A stretch of DNA of 64,000 bases from JAIVJG01 sp964236735 (lineage in GTDB: Bacteria > Acidobacteriota > Blastocatellia > Pyrinomonadales > Pyrinomonadaceae): contig CAXSFM010000010.1 in assembly GCA_964236735.1 (NCBI GenBank), positions 1 to 64,000 on the forward strand, read 5' to 3'. The first letter of the stretch is position 1. Every line of letters begins with the position of its first letter. This document shows, in pieces, positions 16,166 through 24,756 of this stretch. Made by a program: the position numbers and the translations under genes. The notes beneath the pieces were generated by a model. That model saw only the letters and a list, made by a program, of their open reading frames with translations. It was not told the DNA's origin and ran no database searches.

Positions 16166-16948
16166 ATGGCATCATACGAAACATTGTTGGTTGAGCGGCG
16201 CGGGCGCGTCGCGTTGATTACGATTAACCGCCCGCAGAAGATGAACGCGCTGAACATCCAGACGCGCGCGGAGGGCGCAGCCGCGCTCGAAGAGTTGCGC
16301 GACGATGAAGAGGTCAGAGTCGTCGTCTTCACGGGCGCGGGCGACAAGGCTTTCGTCGCGGGCGCGGACATCGCGGAATTCGAGGGACGCACCGCCATCA
16401 CGCAACGTGACGTAATGACCGGACGCTCGCTCTTCACCGCCATAGACGGTTTTCCGAAACCCATCATCGCGATGATTAACGGCTACTGTCTCGGCGGCGG
16501 CTGCGAACTCGCGCTCTCTTGCGACATCAGAATCGCCAGCGAGTCGGCGAAGTTCGGCCAGCCGGAAATCAATCTCGGCATCATCCCCGGCGGCGGCGGC
16601 ACGCAGCGTCTGACCAGACTCGTCGGCGAAGGCAAGGCGATGGAATTGATTTTAACTGGCGACATCATTGACGCGAAGACGGCTTACAATCTCGGACTCG
16701 TTAACACGGTCGTGCCGGCGGCAGACCTCGAAGGCAAGACGATGGAACTCGCCAATCGCATCGCGGAAAAAAGTCCGGTCGCGCTCCGCATGGCGAAGGA
16801 AGCCGTCAAGCTCGCCTCGCGCTCGACGCTCGACGAGGGCTTGCGCCGCGAAGTTGATCTCTTCGCGCTCTGCTTCTCTTCGGAAGACAAAGACGAGGGC
16901 GTCCGTGCATTCATGGAGAAACGCAAGCCGGAGTTCAAAGGGAGATAG
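16166..16948 (+). CDS. Enoyl-CoA hydratase
   Basis: Crotonase-fold hydratase of 260 residues. Oxyanion-hole segments are AFVAGADIAEF (about 65-75) and NGYCLGGGCELALSCD (about 107-122); a catalytic glutamate lies in GQPEINLGIIPGGGGTQRL, and both glutamates expected of a true hydratase (one near GGGCELA, one in PEINLG) are present. It hydrates trans-2-enoyl-CoA to 3-hydroxyacyl-CoA. A good GGAGG site precedes the ATG. The matching 3-hydroxyacyl-CoA dehydrogenase is encoded about 0.6 kb upstream on the same strand. Confidence 0.92.
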   Translation: MASYETLLVERRGRVALITINRPQKMNALNIQTRAEGAAALEELRDDEEVRVVVFTGAGDKAFVAGADIAEFEGRTAITQRDVMTGRSLFTAIDGFPKPIIAMINGYCLGGGCELALSCDIRIASESAKFGQPEINLGIIPGGGGTQRLTRLVGEGKAMELILTGDIIDAKTAYNLGLVNTVVPAADLEGKTMELANRIAEKSPVALRMAKEAVKLASRSTLDEGLRREVDLFALCFSSEDKDEGVRAFMEKRKPEFKGR

Positions 16949-16953
16949 AGTCT

Positions 16954-17208
16954 GTGCGACGCGAGATGAGGCTTAACACTATCTGCGGCGGCATCCTGCT
17001 GGCGTCGCTGGGCTTCGTGCTAGGCTGGGAAATTCTGGACGGGTTTATCTGGAAGGCCGTCGCTTACCATGCTGATACAGGACTCCACGCGGCGACGTTT
17101 TCTATATCGCAGACTTTTTTGACAAGTCTAACAAGCAGCATCATGTTGTTTCTCGCCGGCGTCGGACTCTCCCTCTTCGCAATCTTCCATGACAGGCGTT
17201 TGAAATGA
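16954..17208 (+). CDS. Small two-helix membrane protein
   Basis: Protein of 84 residues with two hydrophobic stretches (about 8-28 and 56-76) and a basic tail (FHDRRLK). No family recognised. GTG start at 16954, eight bases after a GGGAGA site; an ATG four codons later is an alternative. Its stop overlaps the next start by four bases (ATGA), so it and the following membrane protein are made together. Confidence 0.6.
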   Translation: MRREMRLNTICGGILLASLGFVLGWEILDGFIWKAVAYHADTGLHAATFSISQTFLTSLTSSIMLFLAGVGLSLFAIFHDRRLK

Positions 17209-17420
17209 AAATCATCTTCACCATCATCGGCATCGTACTGGCCGCGACGGGCGGCGTCATCGCTTACCGCGCGGCCTTCCTCGAACCGCACGCCGCCGTC
17301 GTCGTCACGGAGACGAGCGTGCGCGAGTTGCCGAACGTGGCGCGCATCACGGGCGGCCTCGCGCTGCTCGTCATCGGCACATCGGTAGCCTTCTTCGCCG
17401 CGCGCCGTAGCGTCAAGTGA
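17205..17420 (+). CDS. Small two-helix membrane protein
   Basis: Protein of 71 residues with an N-terminal helix (IIFTIIGIVLAATGGVIAY), a short extracytoplasmic loop and a second helix (ITGGLALLVIGTSVAFFAA) ending in basic residues. No family recognised. It is coupled to the preceding small membrane protein through an ATGA overlap, and the pair may form a complex. Followed by tRNA-Ala. Confidence 0.6.
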   Translation: MKIIFTIIGIVLAATGGVIAYRAAFLEPHAAVVVTETSVRELPNVARITGGLALLVIGTSVAFFAARRSVK

Positions 17421-17483
17421 GCGCCGCTTGACGAGTTTTCGCGCGCTACGTTACTCTCCATCCCGGCGACAAAACTTCAACAC

Positions 17484-17559
17484 GGGGCCGTAGCTCAGCT
17501 GGGAGAGCGCTTGACTGGCAGTCAAGAGGTCGGGAGTTCGATCCTCCCCGGCTCCACCA
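17484..17559 (+). tRNA. tRNA-Ala (GGC)
   Basis: A 76-base cloverleaf with encoded CCA. Acceptor arms GGGGCCG and CGGCTCC pair with a G3:U70 wobble, the alanine identity element. The D arm is GCTC/GAGC, the anticodon loop CTGGCAG gives anticodon GGC, and the T arm is GGGAG-TTCGATC-CTCCC. Confidence 0.97.
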
Positions 17560-17659
17560 ATTCTTCTTCCTCAGAAAATTTCAACCATTAAAGTCCGTCA
17601 ATGATATGCTGAACCCGCAAAGGTTCAACGAACCACGCTTCGTTGCGGAGGAAATCGTG

Positions 17660-18322
17660 ATGGGAATTGCTAAACCGGATTTGAAAGCGGAAGCTCTGCG
17701 ACTGCGCCTTGAGGAACGCTTATCCTTGCGAGAAATAGCATCTATGACCGGCGCGGCGAAGGGGTCACTGAGCGTTTGGTTACAGCTACACCCGCTGACC
17801 GTTGAAGAAAAAAAGGCTCGAAGCAAAACCGCGAAGCGATATGTGACGCCGAAGAAGAGTCATGGTGAGGAGTCAAAACATCATCAAGCTATAGCTGCAC
17901 ATATCCTGACCAATCAACAGCGAGGAAGAATTGCCGAGGCGGCGGTGCTGTTTCGTTTAGTCTTGCATGGATTTGAAGTATATACGTCTGCTTTCGACGG
18001 GGACAAAATAGATTGCCTTGTCTATGTTCCTGAGAGCGGGAAGACACTGAGGCTTCAAGTTCGTTATGTTAACTCTCCATCTACACACGGCCTGCCGGTT
18101 GTGAGATTGTCCTGCGCGGAAGGACACAATAAACGTCGAAGGTACAAAGAAGGCGAGTTCGATTTCATCATCGGATATTATCTTTTCAATGACACCGCAT
18201 ACGTGTTTTCATTTGACGAATTAGTACGGCACAAGCGGTACGTCACCGTCTCTGATAAATATGCGGAGAGATGGGATAAACTAAAATTCCGGGCTGGTGA
18301 AATCAAGCGAAAGGACTTTTGA
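17660..18322 (+). CDS. PD-(D/E)XK nuclease-like protein with N-terminal HTH (PDDEXK_5 type)
   Basis: Protein of 220 residues. An N-terminal helix-turn-helix (about 8-45: ALRLRLEERLSLREIASMTG) is followed by a basic linker and, from about residue 88, a nuclease-like fold: GRIAEAAVLFRLVLHGFEVY, then FDGDKIDCLVYV and LRLQVRYVNS. This is the arrangement of the I-Ssp6803I-type PDDEXK_5 group (glutamate, aspartate, then QxK), but the lysine position reads R here (LQVRY), so activity is uncertain. The start at 17660 is favoured by GGAGGA six bases upstream. The gene is clearly more AT-rich than its neighbours and begins 100 bases after tRNA-Ala, both signs of transfer. Confidence 0.65.
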   Translation: MGIAKPDLKAEALRLRLEERLSLREIASMTGAAKGSLSVWLQLHPLTVEEKKARSKTAKRYVTPKKSHGEESKHHQAIAAHILTNQQRGRIAEAAVLFRLVLHGFEVYTSAFDGDKIDCLVYVPESGKTLRLQVRYVNSPSTHGLPVVRLSCAEGHNKRRRYKEGEFDFIIGYYLFNDTAYVFSFDELVRHKRYVTVSDKYAERWDKLKFRAGEIKRKDF

Positions 18323-18728
18323 CTGGAGCAATCATGGCGAGAAAGAAAACTGCGCCCGACGCGGCATGAGAACTTCGCCTCCCCAGTCTCCCTCAACATC
18401 GCAAATTAAACGGAGAGCCGCCGGACGAGCGTCCCTCACTTTTTGTGTGCCTGACGCGCGCCGCCTCTGCTGCTCTTCGTAGAGAGTCGAACCCGGAAAC
18501 GGGGCGACTCACTTTCGTTATAAAATAGCGATACGCATCAGACAGTATCCGGCCAAACAATTCGCTTGATAGAATAGATTGACGGTGGCTACAATCGTGC
18601 ATTCGTGACAGCGCAAACCGCCGGCGGAAATTTTTCGCGGGCGGCCTAACCTTTGAGTGGCAGCGTTGATGCTTGGTTTTCAACATTCGTCGGCGGCGGT
18701 GCGAGCGGATGACATCGGGGAGCAAATT
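18323..18728. other. Intergenic region, no gene seen
   Basis: About 400 bases between the nuclease-like gene and the paoA-like gene. No convincing open frame; the long frame on the opposite strand is a shadow of the oxidoreductase genes. It is rather AT-rich around 18510-18600 and holds one promoter-like pair. No repeat of the heptad family is present. Confidence 0.6.
18566..18595 (+). promoter_or_regulatory. Possible promoter of the oxidoreductase operon
   Basis: TTGATA (18566-18571) and TACAAT (18590-18595) are spaced by 18 bases, a plausible sigma-70 pair 134 bases before the paoA-like start. Matches to consensus are partial, and no operator is evident. Confidence 0.35.
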
Positions 18729-19481
18729 ATGGGATGGGAAAATGAGTATGAGGATTTTCTCGCCGGGCTGAACGAAGCCGAGCGCGAGTTGCTCGTGGCA
18801 GACGGCGCGGATGTCGAGGAAATCAAAGCATTCTTGTCGGAGGACGGCGAGGAGCGGCGACGATTTTTGAAACAGGCTCTGCTGGCGGGCGGCGGCGCGG
18901 CGGCGTTGAATCTGCTGTTGAGTTACCGGGTGAACGTCGCCGCAGCCCAGCAGACCGCCAACGGCGTGACGAAGACGACGGCGAGCGGCGCATCTCTCTC
19001 TCAAACTGAAATGGCGGAGACGATGCCCGTCACGTTGCGCGTCAACGGCAAGAGTTATCCGCTGCAACTTCAGCCGCAGGTCACGCTCCTCGACGCGCTG
19101 CGCGAACGCATCGGTCTGACGGGGTCGAAGAAGGGTTGCGACCGCGGGCAGTGCGGCGCGTGTACCGTGCTGGCCGACGGGCATCGCATCAATTCGTGCC
19201 TCGCGCTCGCCGCCACCTACGACGGCGCGGAGATTACGACCATCGAAGGTCTGGCGCATGGCGACGAACTGCATCCCGTGCAGGCCGCTTTCATCAGGCA
19301 CGACGGTTTCCAGTGCGGCTACTGCACGCCGGGTCAGATCATGTCTGCGGTGGGCTTGCTCAAGGAAGGCTGCCCGCCGGGCTTGGGCGTGCGCGAGTGT
19401 ATGAGCGGCAACATCTGTCGCTGCGGCGCATATAACGGCATCTTTGCCGCCGTCGAGGAAGTGCGCGGCGCGAAATCTTAA
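18729..19481 (+). CDS. paoA: Aldehyde/xanthine oxidoreductase, 2[2Fe-2S] subunit, Tat-exported
   Basis: Iron-sulfur subunit (250 residues) of a xanthine-oxidase-family enzyme. A plant-ferredoxin-like domain has GCDRGQCGACTV and NSC, and the second cluster domain has CGYCTPGQ and ICRCGAY, eight ligands in all. A twin-arginine signal RRRFLKQ sits at 43-49, followed by a hydrophobic helix (ALLAGGGAAALNLLL), as in the periplasmic PaoA. The 42-residue acidic stretch ahead of the arginines is unusually long. The start at 18729 follows GGGGAG; 24 more residues would be possible from 18657. It passes electrons from the molybdenum centre to FAD. Confidence 0.88.
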   Translation: MGWENEYEDFLAGLNEAERELLVADGADVEEIKAFLSEDGEERRRFLKQALLAGGGAAALNLLLSYRVNVAAAQQTANGVTKTTASGASLSQTEMAETMPVTLRVNGKSYPLQLQPQVTLLDALRERIGLTGSKKGCDRGQCGACTVLADGHRINSCLALAATYDGAEITTIEGLAHGDELHPVQAAFIRHDGFQCGYCTPGQIMSAVGLLKEGCPPGLGVRECMSGNICRCGAYNGIFAAVEEVRGAKS

Positions 19482-19566
19482 ACGAGACGATGGCAGACGA
19501 AGCGCGCATCTGCGGCGCGCTCGCGTGTTGATTATCGCCGGGACAGCGGTCATGGAGACAAGAGAG

Positions 19567-20565
19567 ATGAATTCGTTCACATACAAGCGCGCGACGGACA
19601 GCGCCGAAGCGGTGCGGGAAATCGCGTCTCACGCGGACGCGAAATTTTTAGCGGGCGGCACGAATCTCATTGATTTGATGAAGATGAACGTGCAGCAGCC
19701 CGCCGAGTTGGTTGACATCAATCGTCTCGCGCTCAAAAAAATCGAGAAGACTGCGAACGGCTTACGCATCGGCGCGCTCGCCAGCAACAGCGACGTGGCG
19801 AACGACCGACAAGTCCGCGAGAATTTCCCCGTCCTCTCGGAGGCGCTGCTCGCGGGAGCGTCGCCGCAACTGCGAAACATGGCGACGGTCGGCGGCAATC
19901 TCTTGCAACGCACGCGCTGCTACTATTTCATGGAGACGACCTTTCCCTGCAACAAGCGCGTGCCCGGATCGGGGTGTCCCGCGATTCCCGGCTTCAACCG
20001 CATCCACGCCATTCTCGGCGCGAGCGATAAATGTATCGCCACGCACCCCAGCGACATGTGCGTCGCGCTCGTCGCGCTCGATGCCGTCGTGCGTGTGGAA
20101 GGCACAGGCGGCGCGCGTCAAATTCCGATGGCGGAATTTCATCGCCTGCCGGGAGACACGCCGCAGATTGACACCAACTTGCAGCCCGACGAATTGATCG
20201 TCGCGGTTGACGTGCCTTCGAACGCTTTCGCCAGACGCTCCGGTTATCTCAAAGTGCGAGACCGCGCGCAGTATGCGTTCGCGCTCGTCTCGGTCGCGGC
20301 GGCGCTGGAATTGAAGAACGGAAAAATCATGGCGGCGCGACTCGCGCTCGGCGGCGTCGCGCATAAACCGTGGCGCGCGCGCGAAGCCGAAAGCGTCTTA
20401 ACGGGCGCGACGGCCAATGCCGCGACTTTCAAACAGGCGGCGGAGGCAGCCGTCGCGGGCGCAACGCCGCAGACGCACAACGCTTTCAAAATCGAGATGG
20501 CGAAGCGCGCCGTCGTGCGAATTCTGGATGAAGTGGCGAACAAAAAAGCAGGGGGTGCGGCATGA
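19567..20565 (+). CDS. paoB: Aldehyde/xanthine oxidoreductase, FAD subunit with 4Fe-4S
   Basis: FAD-binding medium subunit of 332 residues. FAD-contact segments are AKFLAGGTNLIDLMKM (about 25-40) and ATVGGNLLQRTRC (about 106-118). C118, C128, C137 and C156 match the four ligands of the extra [4Fe-4S] cluster that marks the PaoB/HCR-beta type rather than ordinary xanthine dehydrogenase. The start at 19567 is chosen for GGAG eight bases upstream and for homology of MNSFTYKRA with known N-termini. The stop overlaps the large-subunit start (ATGA). Confidence 0.9.
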   Translation: MNSFTYKRATDSAEAVREIASHADAKFLAGGTNLIDLMKMNVQQPAELVDINRLALKKIEKTANGLRIGALASNSDVANDRQVRENFPVLSEALLAGASPQLRNMATVGGNLLQRTRCYYFMETTFPCNKRVPGSGCPAIPGFNRIHAILGASDKCIATHPSDMCVALVALDAVVRVEGTGGARQIPMAEFHRLPGDTPQIDTNLQPDELIVAVDVPSNAFARRSGYLKVRDRAQYAFALVSVAAALELKNGKIMAARLALGGVAHKPWRAREAESVLTGATANAATFKQAAEAAVAGATPQTHNAFKIEMAKRAVVRILDEVANKKAGGAA

Positions 20566-22835
20566 GCGCGAGTCAACAAAGCAAAGAAACGTCGAAGCAA
20601 AATAAAGGCATGGTCGGCCAACCGCTCGACCGTGTTGACGGGCGTTTGAAGGTGACGGGCGGCGCGCTCTACGCGGTGGAGTTTCCCGTCGGGCGCGTGG
20701 CTCATGCCGTGCTCGTCGGAAGCCGCATCGCCAACGGGCGCATCAAGAGTTACGACCTCAGCGCGGCTCAGCAAGCGTCCGGCGTCTTGCACATTATGAC
20801 GCACGAGAATGCGCCGAAACTCAAACCCGTCGCCACGAATCCGGCGGAAGGCGATGCGGCAGGGCGTCGCGTTCCTCTGCAAACTCCGACGATTTATTAC
20901 GGCGGCCAGTACATTGCGCTCGTCGTTGCGGAGACGATTGAGCAAGCGCGTCACGCCGCCGAACTCGTGCGCGTCAACTACGAAGAGCAGACGCCCGCCA
21001 CAGACATCGAGCGCGAGCGCGGCAAAGCTTACGTCCCGAAACAAAAAGTTGCAGGCAAGCCAGCCGACTCGTCGCGCGGCGACGCGGACGTTGCGCTCGG
21101 CGCGGCTGACGTGCGCGTGGACGAGATTTATCGCACGCCGACCGAGCATCACAATCCGATGGAGCCGCACGCGACGACCGCCGTCTGGGGCGCGGACAAC
21201 AAGCTCACCATCTATGACGCGACGCAATACACCTACGGCGTGCGTCATGCGATGGCCGCGACGTTCGGCATTCCTGAGAACAGCGTGCGTGTCGTCTGCA
21301 AATTCACGGGCGGCGGTTTCGGCTGCAAGGGTAACGTCTGGGCGCACGTCGCGCTGGCGGCGGCGGCGGCGCGCGAGGTGAAGCGTCCCGTCCGACTCGC
21401 CACCACGCGCCAGCAGATGTTCGACAACGTCGGCCACCGCGCCGAGACCGTGCAGCGCGTCGCGCTCGGAGCCACGCGCGACGGCAAACTGACGGCCATC
21501 ATTCACGAAGGCATCTCGCACAACTCGACCTTCGATGAATTCGTCGAGCCGTTCAGCAAGCCGACGCACATGATGTACGCCTGCGATAATTTCCGCGCGT
21601 CGCAACGGCTCGTTTCGCTCAACGTCGGGACGCCGACCTACATGCGCGCGCCGGGCGAAACGCCGGGCATGTACGCGCTCGAATCCGCGTTGGACGAGTT
21701 GGCTGATCAACTCAAGATAGACCCGATCAAACTCCGCCTCATCAATCACGCGGACACAGACCCGGACGAAAAACTTCCGTGGTCAACGAAACTTTTGAAA
21801 GAGTGTTACCAGACGGGCGCAGAGAAGTTTGGCTGGTCGCGTCGCAAGCCGGAAGTCCGCTCGATGCGCGACGGTCGTTATCTCGTCGGGTTGGGGATGG
21901 CGACCGCAGTCTATCCGGTCAACCATTTTCCGTCTTCGGCGCGCGTCGTGATCAGACAGGACGGCACGGCCATCGCCGAGAGCAGCACGCACGATCTGGG
22001 CACGGGCACTTACACGATTTTGTCGCAGGTCGTGTCCGAGACGCTCGGCCTGCCCGTCGAGCGCATCGAAGTTTTCATCGGCGATACGGACTTACCGAAG
22101 GCGTTCGTCTCCGGCGGCTCGGCCACTGCGATGAGCGTCGGCAGTTCCGTGCAGGGCGCATCACGCGCCGCGCTCGCGAAGTTGATTGAGATGGCGCGCG
22201 CGGACGTGCGTTCGCCGCTCTCCGGCGCGAGTGCGGACGACATCGTCGCGCGCGACGGGCGACTTGCGCTCAAGAGCAATTCGTCGAAGAGTGAAACTTT
22301 CAAAGAGCTTCTCACGCGCGCGAATGTCAAAGAGGTCGAGGGGAAATTCGACATGCAGTTCAACGACAGGGAAAAGAAATTTTCCTCGCACGCTTTCGGC
22401 GCGCACTTCGCGGAGGTGCGCGTTGACCCCGACTTCGGCGAAGTTCGCATCGCGCGCATGACGGGCGTCTTCGACATTGGTCGCGTGATGAATATGAAGC
22501 TGGCGCGCTCGCAGATGCAGGGCGGCATCGTGATGGGCATCGGCATGGCTTTGATGGAAGAAACCGTGCTCGACAAAAATCTCGGCCATTACGTCAATCG
22601 AGACCTCGCCGAATATCACGTTCCCGTCCACGCCGATGTGCCGCCGATAGATGTCATGCTGATGGACAGTTTCGACGCGCACGCCAGTCCCATCGGAGCC
22701 AAAGGCGCGGGCGAGATCGGCATCGTCGGCGCGGCGGCGGCCATCGCTAATGCCGTCTATCACGCGACGGGCGTGCGCGTGCGCGATTTGCCCATCACGC
22801 CCGACAAATTGATGGGCAAGGGCGCGCTCGCATGA
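20562..22835 (+). CDS. paoC: Aldehyde/xanthine oxidoreductase, molybdenum-binding large subunit
   Basis: Catalytic subunit of 757 residues holding the molybdenum cofactor. Cofactor-contact loops are FTGGGFGCKG (about 247), YMRAPGETPGMYALE (about 363, with the substrate-site arginine), GTGTYTILSQ and GGSATAMSVGSS. The general-base glutamate is in GAKGAGEIG near the C-terminus (about 716). It hydroxylates an aldehyde or N-heterocycle using water. No signal of its own; in the PaoABC type it rides out with the Tat-bearing small subunit after cofactor insertion. It overlaps both neighbours by four bases. Confidence 0.92.
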   Translation: MSASQQSKETSKQNKGMVGQPLDRVDGRLKVTGGALYAVEFPVGRVAHAVLVGSRIANGRIKSYDLSAAQQASGVLHIMTHENAPKLKPVATNPAEGDAAGRRVPLQTPTIYYGGQYIALVVAETIEQARHAAELVRVNYEEQTPATDIERERGKAYVPKQKVAGKPADSSRGDADVALGAADVRVDEIYRTPTEHHNPMEPHATTAVWGADNKLTIYDATQYTYGVRHAMAATFGIPENSVRVVCKFTGGGFGCKGNVWAHVALAAAAAREVKRPVRLATTRQQMFDNVGHRAETVQRVALGATRDGKLTAIIHEGISHNSTFDEFVEPFSKPTHMMYACDNFRASQRLVSLNVGTPTYMRAPGETPGMYALESALDELADQLKIDPIKLRLINHADTDPDEKLPWSTKLLKECYQTGAEKFGWSRRKPEVRSMRDGRYLVGLGMATAVYPVNHFPSSARVVIRQDGTAIAESSTHDLGTGTYTILSQVVSETLGLPVERIEVFIGDTDLPKAFVSGGSATAMSVGSSVQGASRAALAKLIEMARADVRSPLSGASADDIVARDGRLALKSNSSKSETFKELLTRANVKEVEGKFDMQFNDREKKFSSHAFGAHFAEVRVDPDFGEVRIARMTGVFDIGRVMNMKLARSQMQGGIVMGIGMALMEETVLDKNLGHYVNRDLAEYHVPVHADVPPIDVMLMDSFDAHASPIGAKGAGEIGIVGAAAAIANAVYHATGVRVRDLPITPDKLMGKGALA

Positions 22836-24100
22836 ACGAGCGACAACAAATCGTTGACGCCTACGCGCAGGCGCGCGCGCGTGGCGAGCGTACCGCGCTG
22901 GCGACTGTGGTGAGCGTCGAAGGCTCTGCCTACAGGCGACCGGGCGCGCGCATGTTGCTGACGGAGAACGGCCACACCGTCGGCACGATTAGCGGCGGCT
23001 GCCTGGAGCGCGACGTGTCTCTGCGTGTCGCGCAGGTCTTGGACACGCACGACGCGCAGATTATCGAGTACGACACGCGCGGGCAGGAAGACATTGTGTG
23101 GGGATTGGGATTGGGCTGCAACGGAGTCGTGCGCGTGCTGCTCGAAAGCCTGCACGAAGGAAGCGGCGGCGCGCGTGCGTTGGACTTTATCGCCGATTGT
23201 CTACAGGCGCGCGCGCGCGGCGTGGTCGCCACTGTCACCCGTTGCGAAGAGTTAAATTCATCGGCGCGCGTCGAAGAGCGCGAGTTTGAAGTCGGGGGAC
23301 GCATCCTGCTCGACGAGCAACACAACGTCTGCGGCTCGACGCTCCACAAGAGCGCGGCGTTATCCTCTTTATCCACGCGCATCCGCGAAGATGCCTTTGA
23401 GATTCTCGCCGGAGAACGCGCGTCCGGTCGCACTTACGAAGCCGGCGGCGCGCGCGTGGAAATCTTTTTCGATGTCATCATGCCGCCGCGCGCGCTCGTC
23501 GTCTTCGGCGCGGAGCAGGACGCCGTGCCGCTCGTGCGTCCGGCGCGCGCGCTCGGCTGGCACGTCACCATCGTTGACACGCGCGCGCGCCGGCAGACGC
23601 TGGAACGCTTCGCCGAGGCCGACGAAATCGTCCTCTGTCGCGCCGCAGAAGTGGCCGCGCGCGTTTCATTGACGGAGCGCACGGCGGCGGTCGTGATGAC
23701 GCACAACTATCTGGACGACGTTGAACTGCTGCGCGCTCTGTTGCCGTCGCCCGCATGTTATGTAGGCATCCTCGGCCCGAAACAACGCACGTCGAAACTG
23801 CTCGAAGAATTAGGCGCGGACTCGCTCACTTTTTCACACGAGCAACCGGCGCGACTGCACAGTCCCATCGGCATGGACATCGGCGCGGAGACGCCGGAAG
23901 AGATCGCCCTCTCGATCATCTGCGAAATCAAAGCGTTCTGCGCCGCGCGCGCAGGCGGTTTCCTGCGTGACCGCAACGCGCCGATTCACGTCGAACGTGA
24001 AGCACAACTCCCGCCGCATAAAGCTTCCATCAAGCCATCCATGAACGCGCGCGCGAGCAATGACGGCAGCGCGTCGCCCTTCGCCACACATACGTCTTGA
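22832..24100 (+). CDS. XdhC/CoxI-type molybdenum cofactor maturation protein
   Basis: XdhC family protein of 422 residues, the counterpart of PaoD. The N-terminal XdhC_CoxI domain has ALATVVSVEGSAYRRPGARML and GTISGGCLERDV; the C-terminal Rossmann-like domain has ALVVFGAEQDAVPLVRPARALGW and the closing block SPIGMDIGAETPEEIALSI. It binds the molybdenum cofactor, promotes its sulfuration and inserts it into the large subunit. Coupled to paoC and to the next gene by four-base overlaps. Confidence 0.9.
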   Translation: MNERQQIVDAYAQARARGERTALATVVSVEGSAYRRPGARMLLTENGHTVGTISGGCLERDVSLRVAQVLDTHDAQIIEYDTRGQEDIVWGLGLGCNGVVRVLLESLHEGSGGARALDFIADCLQARARGVVATVTRCEELNSSARVEEREFEVGGRILLDEQHNVCGSTLHKSAALSSLSTRIREDAFEILAGERASGRTYEAGGARVEIFFDVIMPPRALVVFGAEQDAVPLVRPARALGWHVTIVDTRARRQTLERFAEADEIVLCRAAEVAARVSLTERTAAVVMTHNYLDDVELLRALLPSPACYVGILGPKQRTSKLLEELGADSLTFSHEQPARLHSPIGMDIGAETPEEIALSIICEIKAFCAARAGGFLRDRNAPIHVEREAQLPPHKASIKPSMNARASNDGSASPFATHTS

Positions 24101-24738
24101 GCAATTCAACAATCGGCATCATCGTGCTGGCGGCGGGCGAGAGTTCGCGCATGTCGGGCGAGCCGAAACAACTCTTGCGCTTCGACGGCGAGACGCTCCT
24201 GAGGCGTGCCGTCCGTGTCGCGCTTGAGACGCAGCATCGCCCCTTCGTCGTGCTTGGCGCACAAGCGGAAGCTATGCGCGGCGAGATAGATGAGACGGAG
24301 GCGCGCGTCGTCGTCAATCAGGAATGGTCTGAAGGGATGAGTTCATCAATCCGTTGCGGACTGCGCGCGATGGAATCGTCTTCTGCGCCTGATGAATTAG
24401 AGGCGGCGCTTGTGATGCTCTGCGATCAACCCTACGTCACGAGCGATGTTATCGAGCGTCTGTCTGATGCTTATCGCACGCGGCGCACGCTGCTTGTGGC
24501 TTCTGAATATGAAACGAGGACGGGCGAAAAGACGCGCGGCGTGCCGGCGCTCTTCACCCGCGCGCTTTTTCCAGAGTTGTTGAAGCTCGACGGTGCGAAA
24601 GGCGCGAAAAGCATCATCAAGCGACACGAGGCGCAGGCTGCATTCGTTGCCGTCCCGGAAGCGGCCTTCGACGTTGATACGCCGGACGATTACCGCCTCT
24701 TGTGCGAACGCGCGCGGCGCGGCTCCCCGTCTCGTTAA
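24097..24738 (+). CDS. mocA: Molybdenum cofactor cytidylyltransferase (MocA-like)
   Basis: Nucleotidyltransferase of 213 residues. The NTP-binding signature GIIVLAAGESSRMSGEPKQLL is at the N-terminus, the metal-binding aspartate is in MLCDQPYV, and the C-terminal FDVDTPDDYRLL is typical of MobA/MocA. It probably makes molybdopterin cytosine dinucleotide, the cofactor form used by PaoC-type enzymes, so the operon carries its own cofactor tailoring. It starts with TTG inside the upstream stop (TTGA overlap). Confidence 0.87.
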   Translation: MSNSTIGIIVLAAGESSRMSGEPKQLLRFDGETLLRRAVRVALETQHRPFVVLGAQAEAMRGEIDETEARVVVNQEWSEGMSSSIRCGLRAMESSSAPDELEAALVMLCDQPYVTSDVIERLSDAYRTRRTLLVASEYETRTGEKTRGVPALFTRALFPELLKLDGAKGAKSIIKRHEAQAAFVAVPEAAFDVDTPDDYRLLCERARRGSPSR

Positions 24739-24756
24739 CGCCTTCCGATTCTTCGC

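Noticed and set aside
18393..19586. Minus-strand open frame of 397 residues
   Set aside because: Antisense shadow of the paoA gene; Arg-rich, no domain, no ribosome site.
20244..21749. Minus-strand open frame of 501 residues
   Set aside because: It lies wholly opposite paoB/paoC, has an Arg/Ala/His-rich composition typical of antisense frames in GC-rich DNA, and matches no family.
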